Below, in pieces: positions 59,038 through 64,000 of a stretch of 64,000 nt of DNA. The notes under the pieces are model-generated. The model was not told the origin of the DNA, searched no databases, and saw only the letters and a program-made list of their open reading frames with translations. This DNA is from Mycolicibacterium elephantis DSM 44368 (lineage in GTDB: Bacteria > Actinomycetota > Actinomycetes > Mycobacteriales > Mycobacteriaceae): positions 46,458 to 110,457 of the forward strand of contig NZ_ATDN01000019.1 in the NCBI RefSeq assembly GCF_004014805.1, in the 5' to 3' direction. The position numbers and the translations under genes were made by a program. Numbering within the stretch: the stretch's first letter is position 1; every line of letters begins with the position of its first letter.

Positions 59038-59475
59038 GTGACCGTTCCCGCACCGTCGACCGTTCGCCAGGCCGCTGTTCTCGTCGGCCTCGAAGGCCTC
59101 GGCGGTCTGGTGGCCGCCGTCATATACGTGGCGAGCGGTTTGTCGGGCACCGAGCAGCCCGGCATGAACTTCTTCGGCACCGCCGCCTGGTTCGCGATCA
59201 TCGGCGGCGGGGTGGCCGCCGCGGGGTGGGCGTTGTGGACCGGCCGGCGCTGGGGCCGCGGCATCGCGGTGTTCGCGCAGCTGCTGCTGCTGCCGGTGGC
59301 CTGGTACATGGCGGTGGGTTCACATCAGTGGGTCTACGGCGCGATCGTGGCGATCGTGGCGCTGGCCACGCTGGGGCTGCTGTTCAGCCCGTCCACGCTG
59401 CAGTGGCTGGGGGCTCACGACGCCGGTCAGAGTTCCGCGGCCAACGCCGACAACTCCGGGCCGGACACCCGATAG
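59038..59475 (+). CDS. Conserved four-helix membrane protein (Rv3217c)
   Basis: A 145-residue integral membrane protein with four hydrophobic segments (AAVLVGLEGLGGLVAAVIYVASG, FFGTAAWFAIIGGGVAAAGWALW, GIAVFAQLLLLPVAWYMAVG, YGAIVAIVALATLGLLF) and a short polar tail. Function unknown. Probably leaderless. Its last 49 bases overlap the converging GNAT gene. Confidence 0.8.
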   Translation: MTVPAPSTVRQAAVLVGLEGLGGLVAAVIYVASGLSGTEQPGMNFFGTAAWFAIIGGGVAAAGWALWTGRRWGRGIAVFAQLLLLPVAWYMAVGSHQWVYGAIVAIVALATLGLLFSPSTLQWLGAHDAGQSSAANADNSGPDTR

Positions 59476-59909
59476 GTGGTCCACTCGGTCTGCGGCTTGC
59501 CGCCCACTGCGTCGTAGAGCGCGATCGCGTCGACGTTCCAGTTCAACACCGCCCACGACAGCCGGGTGAAGCCGTTGTCGACGCACTCACGGGCCAGCGT
59601 CGCAAGGAACCTGCGCGCCAAGCCGCGTCGCCGAAACCGCGGACGCACGTAGAGGTCTTCGAGATAGATGCCCGCGACGCCGTCCCACGTGGAGAAGTTG
59701 CGGAACCACAAGGCGGTGGCCGCCACCTCCCCGTCGACCTCCGCGAGGTGTCCACACACTGCCGGAGTGTCGCCGAAAAGCGCTTGGCTCAACTGACTTT
59801 CGGTGACCGAGCATTCATCACCGGCGTGTTCGAACTCCGCGAGCTCGTGAATCATCGCCGTCAGCTCCGCCTCGTCGCCCGGCCGAACTCGGCGGATGAG
59901 CTCGGTCAC
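59427..59909 (-). CDS. GNAT-family acetyltransferase (Rv3216)
   Basis: A 160-residue N-acetyltransferase resembling diamine acetyltransferases: IRRVRPGDEAELTAMIHELAEFE, GIYLEDLYVRPRFRRRGLARRFL (acetyl-CoA loop RRRGLA) and WAVLNWNVDAIALYDAVGG. The GTG overlaps the entC stop (GTGA), so it is the last gene of gpm2-entC-gnat. Confidence 0.88.
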   Translation of the reverse strand: MTELIRRVRPGDEAELTAMIHELAEFEHAGDECSVTESQLSQALFGDTPAVCGHLAEVDGEVAATALWFRNFSTWDGVAGIYLEDLYVRPRFRRRGLARRFLATLARECVDNGFTRLSWAVLNWNVDAIALYDAVGGKPQTEWTTYRVSGPELSALAAEL

Positions 59910-61000
59910 GGGTGCGCTCCGAGTGCCGACATGATCGTCGCGAATTTGCTTGTTGTTTCGGCTACTTCGTCGTCAGGATCGGATTCGGCCACGATCCCGC
60001 CGCCCGAATAGGCGGTGGCGGTGCGCCGGTCTGCCGACAGCTGAGCACACCGGATGGACACCACCCAGCGGCCGTCGCCGCGCTGATCGCACCATCCCAC
60101 CGCGCCGGCATAGAAGCCCCGGTCACCCTCCAGCTCGGTGATCAGCTCGGCGGCCGCGTCGGCGGGCACCCCGCCCACCGCCGGTGTCGGATGCAACAAG
60201 ATCGCCAAATCCAGTGCGGTGATTGACTTGTCGCGCAGCTGCCCGGCGATCGTGGTGTAGAGGTGCCAGACCGCGTCGGTTTTGCGCAGCTTGGGTTCGG
60301 GTGCGACGTCGAGGTGGGCGCACAGCGGGCCGAGCGCCTCGGAGATCGCGTCCACCACCAGCTGGTGCTCGTGGCGGTCCTTGGCCGACGCGGCCAACGC
60401 AACGCCGCTGGCCTCGTCGGCGTCGGCGTCGGCTAGTCGGGGCGCAGAACCCGCAAAGGGCGCGCAGACCACCTGATCACCGCGCCGGGCCACCAACAGC
60501 TCGGGACTCGCGCCGACCAGGGCGGAACCGGAAAACCCTCCGCCGGCCGCGGTCAGGTCGGCGAGAAACGCGTTGGCCGCGGGATTGGCGGCGACGAGGC
60601 GATCCAGCACGGTGCGCGCGTCGATCGGGCCGTCGGCGGCCAGCCGCAACGCACGGGCCAGCACCACCTTTTGCAGCGGGCTGGCCGGATCCCGCAGGCG
60701 CTGCAACGCGGCTTCGACACGCTCGCGATGCTGATCGGGCTCGGGGCGGGTCTCGACGACGCGCACCGACGGCAGCGGACGCAACGGCCACTGCGGCGGC
60801 GCGTCGAGGAACTGCACCGCCTGCGGCCGGATCAGCGCCGCCGGTTTCGTCATGTCGAAAGGCAAGGCGCCCACGATGATCGGCGCGCTGTGGGAGGCGA
60901 GCGCCGCCCGTGCGTCGGCGACGGCGGGAAAGGAGGTGTGCACCCCGTCAGCGACGACGGCCCCGCGGGAGGCGAGCACGAAGGACGGTTCGCGGGTCAT
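59906..61000 (-). CDS. entC: Isochorismate synthase
   Basis: Converts chorismate to isochorismate, for salicylate/mycobactin or menaquinone synthesis. The 364-residue enzyme has the chorismate-binding core: PLQKVVLARALRL, FSGSALVGASPELLVARRG, VCAPFAGSAPRL, LLHPTPAVGGVP and GWCDQRGDGRWVVSIRCA. The ATG overlaps the gpm2 stop (ATGA); upstream in-frame codons are not conserved. Confidence 0.9.
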   Translation of the reverse strand: MTREPSFVLASRGAVVADGVHTSFPAVADARAALASHSAPIIVGALPFDMTKPAALIRPQAVQFLDAPPQWPLRPLPSVRVVETRPEPDQHRERVEAALQRLRDPASPLQKVVLARALRLAADGPIDARTVLDRLVAANPAANAFLADLTAAGGGFSGSALVGASPELLVARRGDQVVCAPFAGSAPRLADADADEASGVALAASAKDRHEHQLVVDAISEALGPLCAHLDVAPEPKLRKTDAVWHLYTTIAGQLRDKSITALDLAILLHPTPAVGGVPADAAAELITELEGDRGFYAGAVGWCDQRGDGRWVVSIRCAQLSADRRTATAYSGGGIVAESDPDDEVAETTSKFATIMSALGAHP

Positions 61001-61641
61001 GTCGGCAGGCACGGGTGGCGATGGCCCGTCAGTCCCAGTGCGCTGATCTGGCGCACGCCGTGCTCGTGGCCGCACACCGAGATCGATGCTGCGACCATCG
61101 CGAACCTGGCTCCTTCCGACAACGCCAACTCGACCCAGCGCGTCATCACGGCGCGGGAGAAGTGGCCATGACCGACGAACAGCACGTCACGAGATTGCAT
61201 GTGCTCCAACGCATATGCGATCGCGCGGTCGGCCCGGTCGCTGACCTCCTGCACGCTCTCACCGCCGGGACAGCCGTGCGTCCACACCAGCCAGTCGGGC
61301 CGGCTCTTGCGGATCTCCTCGGTGGTGAGGCCTTCGTAGTCGCCGTAATCCCATTCGGCCAGAAGGGGCGACACCTGATCGACGGTCAGCCCGGCGAGTT
61401 CGGCGGTGACCAGCGCGCGGCTGCGCGGGCTGGACACCACGAGCGGGTGGTCGAGGTCGAGCACCGCCAGTGCGTCGGCGGACAGCTTGGCTTGCGTGCG
61501 GCCGGTGTCGGTGAGGTCCAGTTCCGTGCGTCCGGTGTGCTGACCGGAGCGGGACCACTCGGTCTCACCGTGGCGGAGCAGGAGCAGCCGGTGCCGCTCG
61601 GCACTGCCTTCTGCTGCTCGCCTCAGTGGCCCGTCGCCCAC
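60997..61641 (-). CDS. gpm2: Histidine phosphatase (phosphoglycerate mutase-like, Gpm2)
   Basis: A 214-residue histidine-phosphatase superfamily protein. The catalytic LLLLRHGETEWS holds the phospho-His; SSPRSRA, GDYEG and FVGHGHFSR complete the site. The M. tuberculosis orthologue Rv3214 behaves as an acid phosphatase rather than a glycolytic mutase. The GTG start at 61641 has GAGGG just upstream. Head of the gpm2-entC-gnat operon, divergent from parA. Confidence 0.88.
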   Translation of the reverse strand: MGDGPLRRAAEGSAERHRLLLLRHGETEWSRSGQHTGRTELDLTDTGRTQAKLSADALAVLDLDHPLVVSSPRSRALVTAELAGLTVDQVSPLLAEWDYGDYEGLTTEEIRKSRPDWLVWTHGCPGGESVQEVSDRADRAIAYALEHMQSRDVLFVGHGHFSRAVMTRWVELALSEGARFAMVAASISVCGHEHGVRQISALGLTGHRHPCLPT

Positions 61642-61701
61642 GCCCTCGAATTCTGCCCCACGCCGCGTCGCAATATGCGGGGGCGTGCCAGGATGGGCAG
61701 T

Positions 61702-62496
61702 GTGACGCGGGTTCTTGCGGTCGCAAACCAAAAAGGTGGCGTGGCCAAGACGACGACGGTCGCGTCCCTGGGCGCGGCGATGGCCGAAAAGGGCAAACGG
61801 GTGCTGCTGGTGGATCTGGACCCGCAGGGCTGCCTGACGTTCTCGCTGGGGCACGATCCCGACAAGTTGGCGGTCTCGATCCACGAGGTGCTGCTCGGCG
61901 ACGTGGAACCCGACGCCGCGCTGGTCGACACCGCAGAGGGGATGACCCTGCTGCCCGCCAACATCGACCTCGCCGGCGCCGAGGCGATGCTGCTGATGAG
62001 GGCCGGTCGGGAGTATGCGCTCAAACGGGCGCTGGCAAAGTTCGGCGACCGGTTCGACGTGGTGATCGTCGATTGCCCGCCGTCGCTGGGTGTGCTGACG
62101 CTGAACGGGCTGACCGCCGCCGACGACGTGATCGTGCCGCTGCAGTGCGAGACGCTGGCGCACCGGGGCGTCGGCCAGTTCCTGCGCACCATCACCGACG
62201 TCCAACAGATCACCAACCCCGACCTTCGGCTGCTGGGCGCGTTACCGACGCTGTACGACTCGCGCACCACGCACAGTCGCGACGTGCTGCTCGACGTCGC
62301 CGACCGGTACGACCTGCCCGTGCTGGCGCCGCCGATTCCGCGCACGGTGCGGTTCGCCGAGGCCTCCGCTTCGGGCTCCTCGGTGCTGGCCGGCCGGAAG
62401 AACAAGGGCTCGGTCGCGTATCGCGAGCTGGCCGACGCGCTGCTGGAGTACTGGAAGAACGACACGCCGCTGCCGACGTTCGCCCCCGAGCTTTAA
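61702..62496 (+). CDS. ParA-family ATPase (orphan, Rv3213c)
   Basis: A 264-residue P-loop ATPase of the Soj/ParA type with deviant Walker A (NQKGGVAKTTT), VLLVDLDPQGCLT, VIVDCPPSLGVLTLNGL and the C-terminal RTVRFAEASASG. No parB or parS-like gene adjoins, so a chromosome-partition role is unlikely; it may position other cargo. GTG 61702 or ATG 61693 (three residues longer) may start it. Confidence 0.88.
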   Translation: MTRVLAVANQKGGVAKTTTVASLGAAMAEKGKRVLLVDLDPQGCLTFSLGHDPDKLAVSIHEVLLGDVEPDAALVDTAEGMTLLPANIDLAGAEAMLLMRAGREYALKRALAKFGDRFDVVIVDCPPSLGVLTLNGLTAADDVIVPLQCETLAHRGVGQFLRTITDVQQITNPDLRLLGALPTLYDSRTTHSRDVLLDVADRYDLPVLAPPIPRTVRFAEASASGSSVLAGRKNKGSVAYRELADALLEYWKNDTPLPTFAPEL

Positions 62497-62582
62497 ACGC
62501 CCAAAGGGACAAACGGGCGGAAGAGTGCGAGTAGTTCGCACCATTTCGTCCATCTCGGCGCCGGCGAGTGACCGGCGGACGG

Positions 62583-63797
62583 TCAGGGACCGAGCGCGAC
62601 CAGCTCGTCGCCGCGCTGCTCGATCACGAGCGAACCCGCGACCGCCGGAACCACGGTCGTCGACATCCGCGGCCGGGCCACCGGGATGTGACGTTCACCC
62701 TGTCCGGTCGCCGAATCGAACACGTCGTAACCCCCGGTCACCGGCACCAGCAGCCGGCCGGCCATCACCGTGGCCGGCCCTAGCGGCACGTCGGCACCGG
62801 CGGGCGTGACCGAGTACTTGTAACGAAGCCCGTTGGCGGAGAACACCATCACGCTGTCGCCGGTCCACCATGTGATCAGGTCGCCGACGCGCGAGGTCGT
62901 CGCGTCGGGTGCCGGTGGCGCGGGCAGTTCCGTGCTGGCGATCGTCGCGCCGGTCTCGTCGATGACGTCCACCGTCGGCTTGGGCGTCGGCAGGTACACC
63001 GCGGTCGTGGTGTCGGCGACGGCGATGACGCGCGCACCCGAGCCGTCGGCCACACCCTCCAACGGCACGTACTTCAGCTCGGGGGTGTCCTCTTCGTCGG
63101 ACGGCCGCAACAGGGTCAGCCGCAGGTCCGGTTCGTGCGGGCAGGCTTCCAGCACCGAGACCGCGCTCGAACTGGCCGCCGCGGAGACCAGCCGGCACAG
63201 CGGCAGCACGGGGATATCGGGCTTGATGGGGGCGTCGATGGCACCGTAGCTGAGCATTCTGACCATGTCGGAGCGCCACAGCTCGAGTCGGGAGTCGCCG
63301 GCCGACAGCACGGTGGTGCCGTCCGACGACAGCGTCACCTCGGGATCGGCATAGCCGGTGCGGGCCGGCCCGCGCATCCCGGTGCCGGCGTCGATGGTGC
63401 TGACCTGACCACACCCGCGGGCATCGGGGTACACCGCCACCGCGTACTCGTACACCGAGGTGACCCCGCACAACGGAAGGTCGCGGGAGTAACTCCACAA
63501 CACCTCGCCGCTCGCCGGGTCGCGGCCCTCGACGACGTCGCCGTCCCCGGTGACAACGCTGCCGGCGACCACCACCGGCGCGTCGGTCTTCGGGCTGGAC
63601 GCCGTCCACAGCTGCCGTAACGCCGCAGGCACCTCCCTGGCGGGGGTCAGCTTGGGAACGGGCTCGGCAGCTGGCCTGCTGATCGTTGCGCGCGCGTCGC
63701 TGTGCCACCAGACCAACAGCGCGACGACGGCCACCACCACGACGATCGCCAGGGCCGCCGCCACATCGGCCTTGGTGCGGCGTTCGGGTTTGACCAT
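62583..63797 (-). CDS. Membrane-anchored PQQ-type beta-propeller protein (Rv3212)
   Basis: A 404-residue protein with one N-terminal membrane helix (AALAIVVVVAVVALLVWW, about 14-31) and a large extracytoplasmic domain with repeated beta-propeller blades (for example VEGRDPASGEVLWSY and YDVFDSATGQ). No enzymatic motif is visible. GGGAGG lies upstream of the ATG, in the end of the preceding gene, suggesting an operon with it; relatives influence mycobacterial morphology or drug response, which is not shown here. Confidence 0.8.
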   Translation of the reverse strand: MVKPERRTKADVAAALAIVVVVAVVALLVWWHSDARATISRPAAEPVPKLTPAREVPAALRQLWTASSPKTDAPVVVAGSVVTGDGDVVEGRDPASGEVLWSYSRDLPLCGVTSVYEYAVAVYPDARGCGQVSTIDAGTGMRGPARTGYADPEVTLSSDGTTVLSAGDSRLELWRSDMVRMLSYGAIDAPIKPDIPVLPLCRLVSAAASSSAVSVLEACPHEPDLRLTLLRPSDEEDTPELKYVPLEGVADGSGARVIAVADTTTAVYLPTPKPTVDVIDETGATIASTELPAPPAPDATTSRVGDLITWWTGDSVMVFSANGLRYKYSVTPAGADVPLGPATVMAGRLLVPVTGGYDVFDSATGQGERHIPVARPRMSTTVVPAVAGSLVIEQRGDELVALGP

Positions 63798-63815
63798 CGC
63801 CCGGCGGACGCCTCC

Positions 63816-64000
63816 CTAGGAGGCGCTGGCCGGCGCCTTACCCGACCGGCGCCGACGACGGCGACGGCGGGGCGTCGCGTTCTCGTCGGCCGCGGGGGCG
63901 TCGCCGTCGGCGCCGGCCTGCTCGGTCGTCGCCGACGCGGGATGCCCGGTCACCGGCTTGCCGCCGCGGGTACGTCGCCGCGCGCGGTTGCGGGTGCGCG
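63816..64000 (-). CDS. rhlE: C-terminal tail of a probable DEAD-box RNA helicase (RhlE)
   Basis: Only the last 61 codons are present. The tail is very basic: RTRNRARRRTRGGKPVTGH near its start and a run of seven arginines close to the end (TPRRRRRRRSGKAPASAS), as in mycobacterial RhlE proteins. The assignment rests mainly on gene order (Rv3211 next to Rv3212) and the Arg-rich tail, since no helicase motif falls within the window. Confidence 0.55.
   Translation of the reverse strand, partial: RTRNRARRRTRGGKPVTGHPASATTEQAGADGDAPAADENATPRRRRRRRRSGKAPASAS

Overview
The window is a high-GC chromosomal segment from a mycobacterium, most likely a rapid grower of the Mycolicibacterium type. Gene content and order follow, in reverse, the Mycobacterium tuberculosis Rv3211-Rv3268 region: lcp1/rmlD/wbbL, fbiAB, whiB2, manB/manA, alkB-rubAB, sahH, mtrAB-lpqB, secA1, desA3, aroA, sigH-rshA, whiB1, entC and rhlE. 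No rRNA, tRNA, CRISPR array, transposase or prophage gene was seen. Homology statements rest on recalled family knowledge, not on searches.

Layout. 1-10.7 kb: a Tat-exported multicopper oxidase cut by the window edge, cell-wall genes (LCP ligase, rmlD, wbbL, NDP-sugar pyrophosphorylase), a Nudix hydrolase, coenzyme F420 genes fbiA/fbiB, whiB2 and two small conserved genes. 10.8-14.6 kb: the mannose operon pmmA-SIS protein-manA. 14.6-20.9 kb: a DUF808 membrane protein, a flavin monooxygenase, an APC permease, then the alkane hydroxylase operon alkB-rubA-rubB-tetR behind a clear promoter with a palindromic operator. 20.9-28.3 kb: ahcY, two decayed protease genes (a neutral zinc metallopeptidase and an FtsH fragment), an F420-type oxidoreductase, a DUF899 protein, tmk and mtrA. 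28.4-36.4 kb: mtrB-lpqB, comF-like, long-form hpf and secA1. 36.4-44.8 kb: SRPBCC, the Rv3235 family, a WS/DGAT-like protein, a BCCT transporter, DUF6912, the desA3/electron-transfer pair and a methyltransferase flanked by inverted copies of a 60-nt palindrome. 44.8-53.1 kb: rsgA-aroA, a SRAP peptidase, an MpaB-like oxygenase between two small paralogous membrane proteins, a TetR gene, a stop-interrupted enoyl-CoA hydratase, a thioesterase, an SDR and a YbaK deacylase. 53.2-64 kb: sigH-rshA, ribosomal protein bL37, a biotinyl/lipoyl protein, pdtaS, whiB1, a lipid kinase, a 3-hydroxyacyl-CoA dehydrogenase, gpm2-entC-GNAT, ParA, an anchored beta-propeller protein and the 3' end of a gene that is probably rhlE.

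Functional links. The cell-wall block makes dTDP-rhamnose, transfers it to the arabinogalactan linker and attaches polymer to peptidoglycan. The mannose block supplies GDP-mannose precursors. AlkB with its rubredoxins, and DesA3 with its ferredoxin reductase-like partner, are two membrane di-iron oxidation systems, each with its own candidate operator. MtrAB-LpqB, SigH-RshA, PdtaS, WhiB1 and WhiB2 make the region rich in regulators. Many genes here carry a TANNNT box 6-7 nt before the start codon, the mark of leaderless transcription in mycobacteria.

The most unusual material is non-coding or degenerate: the inverted 60-nt palindrome pair, one copy of which encodes the last residues of DesA3; a second hairpin family; a 26-bp tandem repeat at the pdtaS stop; two genes with in-frame amber codons; the FtsH remnant; and the sigH upstream region, which could encode an N-terminally extended sigma isoform. 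No clearly new multi-gene system was found. The MpaB/small-membrane-protein cassette at 48.0-49.3 kb is the best candidate for an uncharacterised one.
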